Shown: in pieces, positions 48,543 through 60,782 of the stretch
How the letters are laid out: each line of letters opens with the position of its first letter
Position numbering within the stretch: the first letter of the stretch is position 1
Assembly (NCBI GenBank): GCA_026874595.1
Contig: CM049307.1
Span: 77,352,643 to 77,416,642, forward strand
Source of the DNA: Sipunculus nudus
Lineage: Eukaryota > Annelida > Sipuncula > Golfingiida > Sipunculidae
DNA: 64,000 nt
Reading direction: 5' to 3'
The notes under the pieces: generated by a model
The model's database searches: none
Told to the model about the DNA's origin: nothing
The model's input: the letters and a program-made list of their open reading frames with translations, nothing else
Position numbers and translations under genes: made by a program

Positions 48543-48697
48543 TCATTTATCATGGCATGTATTACCTTTATTATCGTTATTGCTGTGCTCACAGAGAGGT
48601 TCAAGGGCCACATTGTGACCTGGCTGACCCCATTTGTTGGTAGTCCTGTCATGGATCACATGATGTGCCAATCTTTGTGGTGACCACCCGTTAATAC
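48543..48697 (-). pseudogene. Possible second DUF6589-like C-terminal fragment
   Basis: After TTTGGCCTTCAG the minus strand reads INGWSPQRLAHHVIHDRTTN, then KWGQPGHNVALEPLCEHSNN and stops at 48543. The pattern R-x-x-N-x-x-G-x-x-x-N-x-x-x-x-x-x-x-E-H/W resembles the CFVNTKGKADSNVPADQQME block of the relic at 33517-35814. Similarity is short, so the call is tentative. Confidence 0.4.
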
Positions 48698-49178
48698 CTG
48701 AAGGCCAAATATAAAATATGTAACAGTAGGTTTTCCTTAAAGAGGGTACTCAAAAACATCTGCATACACCTGTCCAAGGTTTGTGAACACCTGTTTCAAG
48801 TTTTTTTTTAACAGTTGAAACTGGAATTTATGTAGGTAACTACAGGTTTATGTATACACAGCTGTGGGAGAAATTATATACACAAAAAAAATTATAAATG
48901 TTCCTGCTCTGTACCCATGGAGACTTAGATCTCCTCATCACATGAAACTCTAAATGCATGTGTGTCCTCATGTTACGCTCTTTACACAACGCTTTGCCTA
49001 TAGGGCTACTACCTATATCGTAAGGCGCTGTTTGTTATGTCCTCGTATCCTGAATTGCAACACCAGAGGGGAGCACTGTATTTTTTTCCAATCAGATGAG
49101 ACCTTGTGCTAGAAGACAAAGCCAAGCGAGGAATACACGGAGCCAATCATATTAATTTCTTTTTGAGTGACAGCTCAT
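48698..49178. other. Non-coding stretch
   Basis: No gene or repeat identified up to the MITE target site. Confidence 0.5.
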
Positions 49179-49187
49179 CCCCCAGCG

Positions 49188-49752
49188 TAGCCCGATTGAA
49201 TCGGACTTAATATTATTAGGCCCTGCCATAAAATGAGTCCGATAGCCATACAATGAAAGTTTCTACAATATAAGCCACGGAAGATGCAACGGATCCGTTG
49301 TATCTTCTTTTACTGCCTGTTTACTGCCAAACAACAAGACACAGGATTATACCATTTTAACACCAATAAGTATGTGTTTCATGGTTTCGATAGCAACTAA
49401 AATCAAACGTGGATCATCATTTTTAAACATTTACTGACCATTTAACCAGAGGCATGTCGGCGAGTTTACTAGGGACAGAGAAGAACAGTCGAACAGGTGC
49501 ACTTGATGACCTCACTGATAGCCTCGCTGACTGGAGTGATTGACAGCTAAAATGTTGTTACATTTTGTTTCAACGGGCCCGGCGCTGAAAAATGACCGCA
49601 CGCATGGGGTAATAAACACCTGTTGATACTGGTTACAAGGGCATTGGGTGGCGTGTAGTCTGAGGCTTATATTGTAGAAACTCTCACTGTATGGCTATCG
49701 GACTCCATATATGGCAGGGCCTTATAATATTGAGTCCGATTCAATCGGGCTA
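49188..49752. mobile_element. Mutator-like MITE
   Basis: A 565-bp element with ~89-bp terminal inverted repeats (49188-49276 and 49664-49752) that begin TAGCCCGATTGAATCGG and are near-identical apart from a few mismatches. It is flanked by an exact 9-bp target duplication CCCCCAGCG (49179-49187 and 49753-49761). Long inverted repeats plus a 9-bp duplication are typical of Mutator-superfamily non-autonomous elements. No coding capacity; mobilised in trans if at all. Confidence 0.88.
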
Positions 49753-49761
49753 CCCCCAGCG

Positions 49762-51669
49762 TAACCGTCTGAAAAGGCCACAGGCTCAGAGAGAATTGCC
49801 CCTGACGTGGTTTGCTTAGGGCTTTGGGCACATAGGATGCTCGGCCGGTGAGCTGTAATTCAAACGAAACGTAACAACAAAGGCTGCGTGCACACCTCGC
49901 TGGCTGGTTTCAGTTTTGAGACAACAGATACATGGCTACGCTAACACAGTCATAATGTCATAATCGAATCGGTCGATGATGCGAGAATGCAGAGGGAGCA
50001 ATTTAAATTCGACCGGAAACTCATCAAGCGGCGCTTGAAGCGCAGCAATGGGTGGAGCCAGGAGGCCTGTCGAGTGTTTGTTTATTGGCATCTGATTGGC
50101 TGCTTGTCACATCGTGCGCACGTTTATTTCAGTGGACAACAAACCGCCATCTGGCGTCTAAATATATCATAAACGGTCAAAGCTGGCAGCGTGAAAATCA
50201 GTTGCTTCTTTAGAAGCGCAAGATTTCCGCTGCCTCGTGAGCGTACCTCATGTGGGCATAAAATAAAACATTCAACCATAATATTACTTACATTTAGGTT
50301 AAAACAAATGTGTTCTGGCTGATGACTATATTCTTAAAAATGCAAGCCCAAACATTCTCTAGGAACTAAACCATGATATATAACCTGTTTTTTCAGACTA
50401 GATGCCTTACTACAAATATTGGAAACTTCTGAAATATTACTTTGTCACCTGCTAGCAGCCTCTGACCCTAGCTCAGATATTTGTGACGACTGTTCTGCAG
50501 GAAGCTTGGCATATCATACCGCCACAGCCACATCATGATGATTAGATAACCATTTCCCTCGCGTTCCGCATCAACTCGATTCATGTGGATCAGACCATGT
50601 CAGGTTAAGGCCTTGTTTGTTGAGGTCACATTCCCATCACCCTTCTTCCCTCTAGATATCTTCCTCGCTGACTTTCTTTTCACATTTTTGCTGCTGGTCC
50701 AGGGTCCGCACAGGCAGGACGATCTCCATCTTGAAAAAAAAAAACAGTATAAGAATTTGAGGATTTTGACTGTCTTCACTTTTTTTGTATTAATTCTTGC
50801 AATATAAAAGCTTAAGAAACTTAATTTTAAGTCTTGATGAGAGACTGCTAATCTAGTGTTTACATCAGAGCTTGGAACGTGTATTGGTCATGCCATACAA
50901 TAACAGAGAGTGAACTTGTTGCAATGTCACCAGTTATTAACTGAGGTGAACATTTAATATTATCACAAGAACTGGAAAGAACATTAAAGTAGGCTGAAAT
51001 CTGAATATTGTTGATAAATGTACAAGTAAGCTCCATGCGGGAGCAAGAAAAATAAGGACAGTCCATAAGTGAGGAAGCAATTTTTGGCGGGTCACCTATA
51101 CCGCACTTTTACTTTGTTTTTAATGTTCTTACTAGCGGAATGCTTGTATCTACTATTTTTATCCTATCCGCATGTTTTTCCGGTAAAGTTTTTCAGACAA
51201 TCCAAAATATTACAAAACAGGTTACAGCAATTACGACTTTTTCACCGCAGGAGAACTGATAATAAACAAGTCAGGCAAACTAATAACGTCAGTCAATACG
51301 CGTGTCCGGAGATCCCTGCCCTCTAGTAAAGGAGGTTAGATTAGCAATGGGCTTTTGATCAGTGTGGGTCAAAAATGCAACATGGCGGCAAGCAGTATTA
51401 GACGTGGTACATTATTTTCTTTATACTTTTGTTTACATGGACATGAACATTTATATTTGGCCCTTGTTAACTCGTGGTGCATGTGCATCTGTTATTCGAT
51501 GCTACGTCCCAAAATATACTAACATTACGCGGCCTAGTTATGTTACCCATGCCAGGGACATTGGCATTTTGCGGTGAACCTCCCAGCGAACATCAAGCCA
51601 CCTGTCCCAACTGTTAAAAGTGAAATATACATGTTTGAAATGTACATGTCTAGCATTCCATCTCCCGGT
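49762..51669. other. Non-coding stretch
   Basis: Open frames at 49987-50172 and 51069-51326 are short and unsupported. Nothing else recognised. Confidence 0.45.
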
Positions 51670-51876
51670 TTGTGACTGAAATGTACAAACGTCTCTGGCA
51701 TGACGTCACAAGTCAACCAGTGCTTTAAAACACGGCTTATAACCTGATAATACCGCAGACAGCCAGGGTGATAAAACGCACTATCAGTAACCAAACAAAG
51801 CGGCTACCCTCATCTTAATTTTACTGTTACAACCCAAAGAAAAGCGTTTCATATTGAGGTTTGAAAATAATTTAAA
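51670..51876 (+). repeat. Direct repeat, copy 1
   Basis: Matches 52296-52497 in the same orientation: GTGACTGAAATGTACA, GCTTTAAAACAC, ACAAAGCGGCTACCCTCATC and TTTGAAAATAATTT. Copies are about 626 bp apart. Confidence 0.8.
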
Positions 51877-52272
51877 ATATATAAATACTATGCGAATCTC
51901 ACTACAATTTAACCCCTAAACCTGGCGTTCGCTAAAAACCCGGTCATTCCTCATAATAATTAACACTGGACACAGTCACACTAATACTAGGGAGAAACCC
52001 AACTTGTTTCCGCAACAGAACTGGCATGAATACATATAGAATAAATAAAAATTCAGGGACAGCGGGTGGAAACTATTAACATTATTATCCTTTTACATTG
52101 TTGTACTAGAGTCCCTGCTACCAACCACGTTTGACATTACTGTATGAATTCTAAATGTGCATATACCGATCCTAGTTCGAATCATGTAAGTATATATAAA
52201 ATATACGTTCATCATGGCAAATCAAAGCTGTGATTTACGGCTTGATTCCGGTACAAAGTTCCCATAAAAACA

Positions 52273-52497
52273 CAGAGGCGAGTACTCTCGCTCGCCTCTG
52301 AGTGTGACTGAAATGTACAGGCGCATCTGGCATGAAGTCAAACAGAGCTTTAAAACACAGCGTATGGCACAGCGCGGGTAGCCAGGCTCATAAAACTCGC
52401 TACCAGTGACAAAACAAAGCGGCTACCCTCATCTTAATTTTACTGTAACAACCAAAAGAAACGCTTTTCATATTTGGGTTCGAAAATAATTTGGATT
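52273..52497 (+). repeat. Direct repeat, copy 2, with a hairpin at its left edge
   Basis: The repeat body starts near 52296. Just before it GAGGCGAG and CTCGCCTC (about 52273-52297) form an 8-bp stem. The two copies may be ends of an element spanning 51670-52497. Confidence 0.7.
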
Positions 52498-53244
52498 TTT
52501 AAAGAATACCATAAGTTCATGTGCCTTGGGGAGATTAATGATGAGATTTGGTTTTCTGTACCCTGATCCCTGACAAAAAAATAAGCTGTGCAACAAATAT
52601 TATTTAATTTCAAATTCTGACACAAACTTAATGGATAGTTATGAATGGTTATCCTCCAAGCTAAATGTTATTATTGAATGTCCTTAGGTAATTTCTTTTA
52701 ACGAGGGTAAATAAATCATTGGGCGTAGACAGTTGCCAAACTTCAAATAATAAATGTTTGAGTTCCGCAAATATATTTCCATGTATACATGTTTAACTAC
52801 ATAATAGAATATATAGGGGACATCCTCACTATGAATGTTCTGAAAGATCGTTTTCATTATTTGCACGGACCTTCTTCTGAATATTCATCACCTTGTATCT
52901 GTTTGCTAATTTATATATGTCAGTTTATCGAATTTTCCTGTTGGTGAGCCTACAATATACATGTATTGTATAATTTATGGGATTTGTGTAGGTGTACCAA
53001 TAATGACTTGGTTAAGAACTAGTTGGTGCACTTTCAAACCGCACTTTGAGATGAGCTTGGTAATTCTTTATCTATACATAAGGCATTTGTGGAGTCGATC
53101 CTTATGTTCAGCAGATAATGTGATTTTCACTCCAAATAGTTGACGGCTGGAGGACACGCTAACATGAATATAGGTCTTCTGTTTGAAATAATACTATCCA
53201 AAAACTAATGACGTGTTGCCATTTAGGGACATGCACATGGATGT
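52498..53244. other. Non-coding stretch
   Basis: AT-rich; no gene or repeat identified. Confidence 0.5.
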
Positions 53245-53717
53245 ATGCTACTCCAAAACTATTATAGGTACGCCGGTAGCCAGTTTTCATTATTCCAGCA
53301 TATTTTTTTCTCATGTGTCATGTTAAAAAATCAAGACCGTCCCAGTAAGGGTTATCTCTTTTCTATTGAATCTTACAATAATTTGAAGGTTCGTGCGTGG
53401 TTCTTAAAAAGCGTTTTTCCGCTCTTTACTATAACGATACACAGCACCATCTCTGCAGACAGATTGTCGCCTGGACGCTGTATCTTCGGAGTACTTTCGT
53501 GTCGCATACGGCATACCCTTACCCTTACCGAACATTGGCAGGTTTATTTCTCACAGTTTCTCGAAAACGTTCCTTGGGACACAGTAAAACCAAGATGCTA
53601 CTTGTCTCATGTCGAAATTATGAGCTTACCGCAGGTTCTCATATTATTTGTCTTGTTCCAATCTACAAGACATCGGGGCGTGTCCAGGAACTTATATATA
53701 ACAGTTGTATAAAATAG
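53245..53717 (+). other. Two overlapping unrecognised open frames
   Basis: Frames of 155 codons (53245-53712) and 106 codons (53397-53717) overlap in different phases. The longer contains an FPLFTITIHSTISADRLSPG stretch. Neither shows a known domain, signal peptide or splice context. This is one of the longest unexplained open stretches in an AT-rich region, so I record it without calling a gene. Confidence 0.2.
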
Positions 53718-53806
53718 GTCATCTCATGGACATACATATATTACAGGCCATCTCTGTACATCTCATATTAAACATTTATATATATATAAAACATGTCATC
53801 TCATAA

Positions 53807-53808
<2 letters not shown>

Positions 53809-53855
<47 letters not shown>
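53809..53855. repeat. TA microsatellite
   Basis: TA dinucleotides; a shorter AT run lies at about 53778-53788. The surrounding phrase CATCTCAT recurs around both. Confidence 0.92.
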
Positions 53856-53858
<3 letters not shown>

Positions 53859-53892
53859 AACTCATGAACATTTATAAATTTACGGAGGTGTA

Positions 53893-54156
53893 TTAACTGA
53901 GCAGGCGACTTCCTTCTTGGGCCTTTCTGCAGCCGTCCAACTTTTTGGATAACTCCACGAGTGTCTTCCTTAGTGACTCTGGGTGTTTTGTACATGTGAC
54001 AGGTTTCAGTTTCTTAAAAGTACGGAAACACGCCAGGTTTATGTGAAAAGAGTGCTCACCTTTAAGGTGAGCAACAAAGTCCGCGCCGATGGAATGGTAG
54101 TGCTCGTGCATACTCACATGCAAGTATCTCAAAGAGCCTGCCAGGATCTCATCCAA
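53893..54156 (-). other. Unrecognised coding-looking frame
   Basis: The minus-strand frame LDEILAGSLRYLHVSMHEHY, then HSIGADFVAHLKGEHSF, then ending TLVELSKKLDGCRKAQE. An upstream frame (about 54160-54230, after TTATCTTGCAG) reads DGLYHAGSNVTEAVVSRYAK. The first part is helix-like and a GTGAGC donor could follow HLK. It may be an exon of a real gene, but I cannot name the family. Confidence 0.35.
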
Positions 54157-54230
54157 GGGACCCAGCTAGTTTGGCATACCTACTCACGACGGCTTCAGTG
54201 ACGTTTGACCCAGCGTGATACAATCCATCT

Positions 54231-55367
54231 GCAAGATAAGGCACATGCATGATGATGCTTGTCGAATTGAACATTTAAGAACCCATGTGGTTGTTTTATT
54301 TGATGTGTTATTTTTCTACTTAGCATGGTTTTGAACAACCACTGTATGGTTTTTGCGTTATTAGAATATCAACCCAACTACTTATATATTATCTTCGGTG
54401 AAAGATGCTACTCCTGGTTTGAGCCACTGCACAAAATGTGACCTAATTTGACAGAATTCGGGAAGTTATTGTCCGAAAAGGAATCCTTGATAGAAAGACT
54501 GACAAGCAGAGAAAAAGAGAGACAATCAAACCTGACCGAAGTAAGAAGCGAGAAACACTAATATGTGTGTGAGAGAGAGAGAAATAGAGAGAGAGAGAGA
54601 TCCTCCCAATAATATTAACCTTTAAACTCTCGGTTTAAAAACTCATTCACAATATCCAGCTCCAGGTTGTGGCCAGCTACACCTCGCAGGTTATAGCAGT
54701 CCTGTTCCATATAGGGGATCCATTCTCACTCTTTCGCGCGCAAAGCCATGGATATCTTAAAAAAGACACAATTCATGCTGGCACAGTAATTGGTAATGTA
54801 CTGCACATTTCTGGATATGTTTCTTTAACTATTGATAGTACACACATTTTATGCTTATCCACCCACCCCCCATCCAACATAATAAGGACATAAGGAATGT
54901 TTATTACGTATCCTACATTATATAGGTACCTTCGTAGTTAATTAACACCACCCCTATAGGATTGCATGTAAGAAGGTTATAATATAAATGAAGCTTCTGG
55001 CGGTATCTTAACATACAGAACTTGTGAAAATATAATGATATCATCTGCACCCTATGTTCATTACATCTATAAGTTTTCTTTTGACCAAAGCTTCAGTAAT
55101 TTTACAAGACACTGTTTTATTATGTCATTGTTTTGCTGGACCTTCTGTCTGCCAAATCGGGAAGCTAAATACGGGTTTTTGCAAGCAGAAAAGTCTCAAT
55201 CCCCTGCCCTGGGCAGTCGGGTATTGGTTAATGTTAATCCCTGTATATATGCTACTTTATGATTGTTTTCATTTGAATTATTAAAATTTTGGTCAAACTA
55301 TTTAATATTTTTAATATATGTACAAAGAAATATATATATATATACATTTTTTAATATATGTACAAAG

Positions 55368-55405
<38 letters not shown>

Positions 55406-58080
55406 CTATTTGTCTGTGCCAACATTTTTCAAAAATATTAATGTTGTTTAATTGCGAGGAGTCTCTCTGGCCATTCGCAAATATTACTGGCTTATATGTT
55501 AAAAAAATGCATATTTTACAAAATGAAATGTATTTCAATATAAAAATGCAGAAAAATCTATTTTTATTTTTAATTACACAAATGTATATAATTTTGTGTC
55601 TCTCTTATGCCCTTATAAGGACATAAAAGGATTTAACTTTTTACTACTACTCCCTTGGGGATTGATAAGCAGGCCTATAAAAGAAATAAGGCCTGTTATA
55701 ATTATTAACTATTGCTTGAATATCACATATGATTTTGTCAATTTGATCCTTTGTTTATATCACTTACCACGGAACAACAAATGTCACTGATATCTGATGC
55801 CGCCGTGTGCCGGTCAAATGCTTTAAGTGTCTCCTTTTCAGTTCCACGGAAGTCTGTGTAAATGTCCAGGAAACTGACTCTTGGAATCAGGTACAGATTT
55901 TATCAGTCAGCGACACGTAAATCAGATCGCTGTTATCAAATGACAGGGGAATCTCACACGTCATTGTTTACACCGAGTTGATCAGCTCTCGTGATCCCAC
56001 TGTCCCATGTCGCTTCCTCTGTTTAGCAACAAGGGCATTTGTCCATGATGTGTTTGATCAAATCAGATTTAGTCATCTATTCACAATAGTTTTCTCCATC
56101 ATTCATTGACCTGGCTATGCCTTCCAAATCTTTTTTACGAAGTTTACTCCCATCTCTTTCCTGGTAGGCCGTGGTTTCTTTACATTGGACAGAGGTTGGA
56201 AAACAAAAATACCATCAGGAATTCCCGTTCCATTTTTTTGGTCTTGAAAATAATTTTAATATATGATAAAACAACACCTTCGGAAAATAATATCAATAAT
56301 TATAATAAATAGTATGTATAAGAAAAAAAATTACATGGCAGTCTGAATCGCGCTATGGGTATATCAGTCACTCTTTGCTCAGTATAAACCTGATTCTGCC
56401 ATCATACTTGCCATCTTACATGCACGTAAGCTAGAAAAAGGAACTGAATGTTTTAAATAGAGTGGGACCTTTACATGAGAAACACGGTTTTGCATGGAGA
56501 AAAGCCAGAAAAATATAAAGACAATTTTTTTTTGAAAATATGTGGAGTCTTTGAGGGAACACCTGTAAAATAGTTTTCTTTTTTGTTACTACCTATCAGC
56601 TACTTATTAGGAAAACATCTAGGTGTTGACCTTTTCAACGAATGGTACAAAACATAAAACGCTTTTCCGTGCACGTGTTTGCCTAACTAAGGCAGGCGGA
56701 ACAGCGTTGTTTCGAGCCCTGGTAAGTGAAAACAACGTTGGACTTGAACCTGCGAGTTCTTTATGTATATTTAAAATATAATATCTATTCTTTCCCAACA
56801 AAGACTCCAGGAGGAATTGGAAGTGATCTAAGAAATTGTTTTAATTATCAATAGAGACATCATATCAAATGCCCTACCACACACATGTTAACCTTATATC
56901 ATTAACTTTACTATACACCTGCAGTAAATGGTTGTTTTCAGTGTAGCCAGTTTCTTTTCAGGTCTGAACTAAGAACGAGAGTTCCTCTTCAGATTGCCGG
57001 CTACACTTCCTTATATCCATTAAGATGTTAGGTCTTCAAAGAAAGACAATATAATTTTTTTAATAGAAAAATGCATGTATATGAAGTGCGATTAAACGAT
57101 AATCTTGAAAATGGCATGTTAAACGTCTTTTGTAGATGTTGCAGCACAACACAGGGCTATCCGGGAAGAATGATCGGAGAAGACCAATTTCCCCATAAGC
57201 TGGTCGATACTCCTGGCCCCTGTAAAATGGAAATGTTCATCATACAAACTGAACATATATATCATTTTTCACTTACTTTAAGGTTTATTATAATTGTAAT
57301 ATTATGTTTTTATTCTGTTTTGATCTCACGTTTTTATTCATTTTGACTGAATACACAAGCCTTTTTGTAAAATCATTACACGGCATTATGCCTATCTCCA
57401 ATGCATTTTATCCAAATGCCATAGCGGCTGAAACATATAAAAAAGATGAAATATAAAGGTCCCTAAAATTGTATTCACCCCGATATATATGTGTGTATAT
57501 GTATGTAAATATAAATTGTAATTTTCAAATATTATCATATAATCATATATAATATGTTATTTTGTACATTCTCAGAAATGATACTTTTCAATAAAAGAAC
57601 CATTTCTGAGAATGAACCTCCTTCGGCAAGTGGTGCATCTGAAGGTGTGACAATCCGCACGGCTTGCATCTTTCCTGATGTTCGCTGGTCTTTTTGCAAA
57701 ATGTGCAACTCTTACCGTTCCAGTATCCCTGTCTACCTGTTTTTCGCGATTTGTTTTGTCAAGTCAAAGGCGCCCTAATGTTTTTGCACCAAGGACAGAA
57801 AGAGTAAAAAGCGTAATTAACTTGATTCGAAATGGTCAACTTACTCATTCAATTTTCCTATGAACAATTTAAAATGATTTTATGAGAAACAAATCAAGTC
57901 TGCAGCGACATCTTGCCACCAACAATATATGAAACCGGCCAAAAAAAAAAATAGAACCGTGATGACGTGATTCCAACGAAGCAACTAGGATGCCCTGATC
58001 ACGAGACATCTGGCGGCGGAAATATAAACAACATGTGCTGATTTATGATATTTGCAAATAATAAAGTAACAAGGTGATTG
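54231..58080. other. Long non-coding stretch
   Basis: Holds a GA-rich run (54571-54600) and a duplicated ~44-bp unit with TA runs (55311-55403). On the minus strand a GGTTCAAGTCC box near 56745 is not backed by a tRNA fold. Frames at 55318-55626, 57071-57346 and 57554-57778 show no family resemblance. No gene supported. Confidence 0.5.
55311..55403. repeat. Duplicated unit with TA runs
   Basis: TTTTTAATATATGTACAAAG followed by a TA run occurs twice in tandem, ~44 bp apart; the second TA run is longer. Confidence 0.85.
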
Positions 58081-58453
58081 TTATTGTTTATGCAAAAATA
58101 GGTTTGGCTCGCTTGGTGAACAGTGAAATAACCTTAATAAAATTATAAACAAGATATAAATAAAATGATAAAAAAGGTAACGTGAATTTTTAGGGGCATG
58201 AGTAGGTTTCTCATAATCCCATTCTTCCTCCTTTTCCCGGGCCAAGGACCGGCAGTGCACCGTTTTGGTCACCAGGCGGGTGAAAAATGGGGAAAGGGAT
58301 TGTAGAAGAGGGATGCAAAGGTGCCATAAAACGACAGACAAACAACGAGTACACAAGAGGTGTAATGATGCTTGGAAATTCCATCTGAAATAGAAAATTA
58401 AAGTTGATAAATGATGTGAAAATATATAAATTATTTATGTTTGTAAAATACAT
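58081..58453 (-). other. Unrecognised open frames
   Basis: Two overlapping minus-strand frames (58081-58356 and 58211-58453). The second has MEFPSIITPLVYSLFVCRFM after a TTTTTCAG, then a Pro/Gly-rich stretch. No known domain. They lie just downstream of two transposase relics on the same strand. Confidence 0.2.
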
Positions 58454-58509
58454 ATAGGGATTTATATACTGTTTTGGCTGTAATATGCTTTATTAATGTT
58501 TAAATATTA

Positions 58510-58758
58510 TTGTACAAAATATAACTAATTTAACATGTAAACATAAATATATGTAAAAGGCATTGTTCGAAATAAACACGTTTGCTAAAAAATCATAACC
58601 ATGTGACACGTTTTCTTGTGCTTGTCTGATTATCTTGATCACGTGACCCAGTGTACTGGTCTTGTGATTTGACGATACGTAACCTTTCATGTATCCCCAG
58701 CACAACTCGATAGGATTGAGATTGGAGTGGTAAGGGGGAAGTTTAGGTACCTGAATAA
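58510..58758 (-). pseudogene. DDE transposase C-terminal fragment
   Basis: After TTATTCAG the minus strand reads VPKLPPYHSNLNPIELCWGY, then MKGYVSSNHKTSTLGHVIKI and IRQAQENVSHGYDF. LPPYHS-x-LNPIE-x-x-W is the hallmark around the last catalytic acid of DDE_3-type (Tc1/IS630-like) transposases. The N-terminal two thirds are missing and an AC microsatellite begins right upstream. Confidence 0.65.
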
Positions 58759-58773
58759 GGAGGACACGCGCTG

Positions 58774-58778
<5 letters not shown>

Positions 58779-58820
<42 letters not shown>
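58779..58820. repeat. AC microsatellite
   Basis: About 40 bp of CA dinucleotides ending in ATATAT, abutting the transposase fragment. Confidence 0.95.
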
Positions 58821-58824
<4 letters not shown>

Positions 58825-59022
58825 CGGTGTTAATTATTAATATATTCTTAAACATCGTGATTGGTTTTAGATAAATAATATTAAATTTACCTACTAATAG
58901 TAGTGTTACTCAATATGTGTATTCATTTGGGTTATTCATATGTCTGAATTTTTTATGTTTACGGTAATTGATTTATTTTGTACAACTAGACATAATAACT
59001 AATACGAGGCAATATGTATGGC

Positions 59023-59412
59023 TCAGATGTTGGCGCCATGTCTGCTCCCCACTGGTGGTCCCAGAAGTCTGAGGGCTGTGACGTGATTAGCATCCTCACA
59101 TGAAATTACAAAAGAACGTTTCTGATTCACGGGAACCACAACTTTCTGGTTGATTTTATTGAGAACAATGCGAACCTCATCGCAATTAAAAATTAAATTA
59201 GGTTTTCCCTGTAAATTATTATCAACTAAAGTTGTTTGTAAAAAATTAAAATAATGTTTAACAACATTATTGTTGGCCATGATGGCTTTTCTTCGGTCCA
59301 GCATTCCTGGATTGCTTGGGCGTAGCTCTTGGTGTCTTTTGGCAAAACCCCGCGATCACTTCTTGGTGGGCCCATTGTCACCAAAAGAACTGTGGAAGTT
59401 AATTATTTCCAT
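59023..59412 (-). pseudogene. Pogo/Tigger-like transposase fragment
   Basis: The minus strand reads FHSSFGDNGPTKK, a TGA where the family has Trp, then SRGFAKRHQELRPSNPGMLD, RRKAIMANNNVVKHYFNFLQ and NLIFNCDEVRIVLNKINQ, with the first catalytic Asp in NCDE, then VVVPVNQKRSFVISCE. The end of the HTH region and the start of the DDE_1 core are recognisable; the rest is lost. The nonsense codon and truncation show it is inactive. Confidence 0.78.
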
Positions 59413-59419
59413 ATTATCC

Positions 59420-59480
59420 CCACTTAGCGGGGGGCGGCAGAGGGCGGTCCGCCCCGGGCGGCACGTTTTGAGGGGCGGCA
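59420..59480. repeat. GC-rich patch
   Basis: GGGGGGCGGCAGAGGGCGGT and following GGGCGGCA phrases stand out from the AT-rich surroundings, beside the pogo-like relic. Possibly a piece of another transposon; not identified. Confidence 0.4.
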
Positions 59481-60084
59481 TTTTGATGGATTTGTATAGA
59501 ACTGAGATTAAGCATGACGAGTTCATTTGTACAAATTTGGCTGTTTTTTTTTTAGTTTGAATTTGTCGTTTTTGGTTGTGTTTCCCGAACCATGACGAAG
59601 TTGTATCTTCAATTAATAACGTCATATGATTAACGTGTCTCTATAATCTGATAGTTTGTCGTATTGGCCCCATATGAGATGTTCCATGCATTATATTATA
59701 GGAAAATTGAAAAAAAAAATCGTATGATTGTTGTTGTCCTTTTACGCAGGTTCAAAAGGAAACAATAACATATCAGAAGTATTACAATAACAAAACGTTA
59801 TCGGGATAATAACCTGTCATATAAAAGCATGTTTATGAAGGCCGTACACTGGCAGAAATTTCTTTATGGCTATTAACTATAGAGAAACAATTCTTGAAGA
59901 CCAGTTGATACAGTCAACATGAATTCAGTTTACTTCATAATTTTAAGTTTTACGTTGTTATTTATGTATTAAAAATGTCTTTCTTTCCCTGCATGAAGAT
60001 ACCATCATATTTAAAGACCTAAATTTAAAAGACCTAAATCATATTTTAAAGACACCAAAATACATCTTGCGTATTTCGCAATGT
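59481..60084. other. Non-coding spacer
   Basis: No gene or repeat identified. Confidence 0.5.
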
Positions 60085-60460
60085 TCATACAATAGTCACA
60101 TTAAAATACAAAAATATTGCACACTCCTGAACATCTGAAGGACTACCTGATTTGCTGCTACATCTGTGTATGTACCATCGGTGATTAAATATGGTCTTAA
60201 CAAATTCAAGTGGAAAATCGGGAAATTGTTCGTCGCGTTCGTTTATTCGTGCAGAAGATTCCAAGCGGACGGCGTCTCTTGCCACTGGGTACTTGATGGT
60301 CACGTATTGTGAAACTGAGCTTCATCTGTTATTAAACGCCTGTACTAATGCTATTGTATTAACCTGCTCCTGTATACAACTAGCCCCGGTCTCCCCATCA
60401 CTATATTTTCTGAAATCCGTGTTGAGTCGATTCCACCAAGCTGTGTCCACCTTTTTTTAT
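60085..60460 (-). other. Unrecognised coding-looking frame with one stop
   Basis: The minus strand reads VDTAWWNRLNTDFRKYSDGE, TGASCIQEQVNTIALVQAFN, a TGA, then YVTIKYPVARDAVRLESSAR and ERDEQFPDFPLEFVKTIFNH. The first part has a MADF/Myb-like feel (W-W...L...F). It lies between transposase and YqaJ relics on the same strand and may be part of a mobile element. Confidence 0.35.
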
Positions 60461-60782
60461 TATTTTCTTAAAAGGTTATATTTTCAATAATTTTCTAGAA
60501 AATTTGACATGGAAGTTATAACCCAATATGGCAATTAAGAATTTCACATTAAAGCTCCAGTTTTTGTTTCGCAAGTGTTTGGTTTTACCTGATGATATGA
60601 CAGATCAGATGTGTCCCCGCATGAGTAGCCATCTTTGATTTAACTGGTCATATTTTTAAGTGTGTACATTACATCATCCAAACAGCAGCTCTGAATTGAG
60701 GCTATTGTTTTGAATGTTACCAATGACCTTAACTGCCACAAGTGCCATGGGTCTTATATGTTGCAAAATATAGACTGATTTC

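Noticed and set aside
53245-53717. 155-codon protein-coding gene
   Set aside because: Two long frames overlap in different phases, neither with conserved motifs or splice context, so neither can be preferred.
56700-56780. tRNA or tRNA-derived SINE on the minus strand (GGTTCAAGTCC B box)
   Set aside because: The T-arm stem does not pair around the loop and no A box or acceptor stem fits at the right distance.
58493-58855. Single 120-codon protein including a Cys-Val repeat
   Set aside because: The Cys-Val run is a translated AC microsatellite; only the transposase-like part after TTATTCAG is credible.
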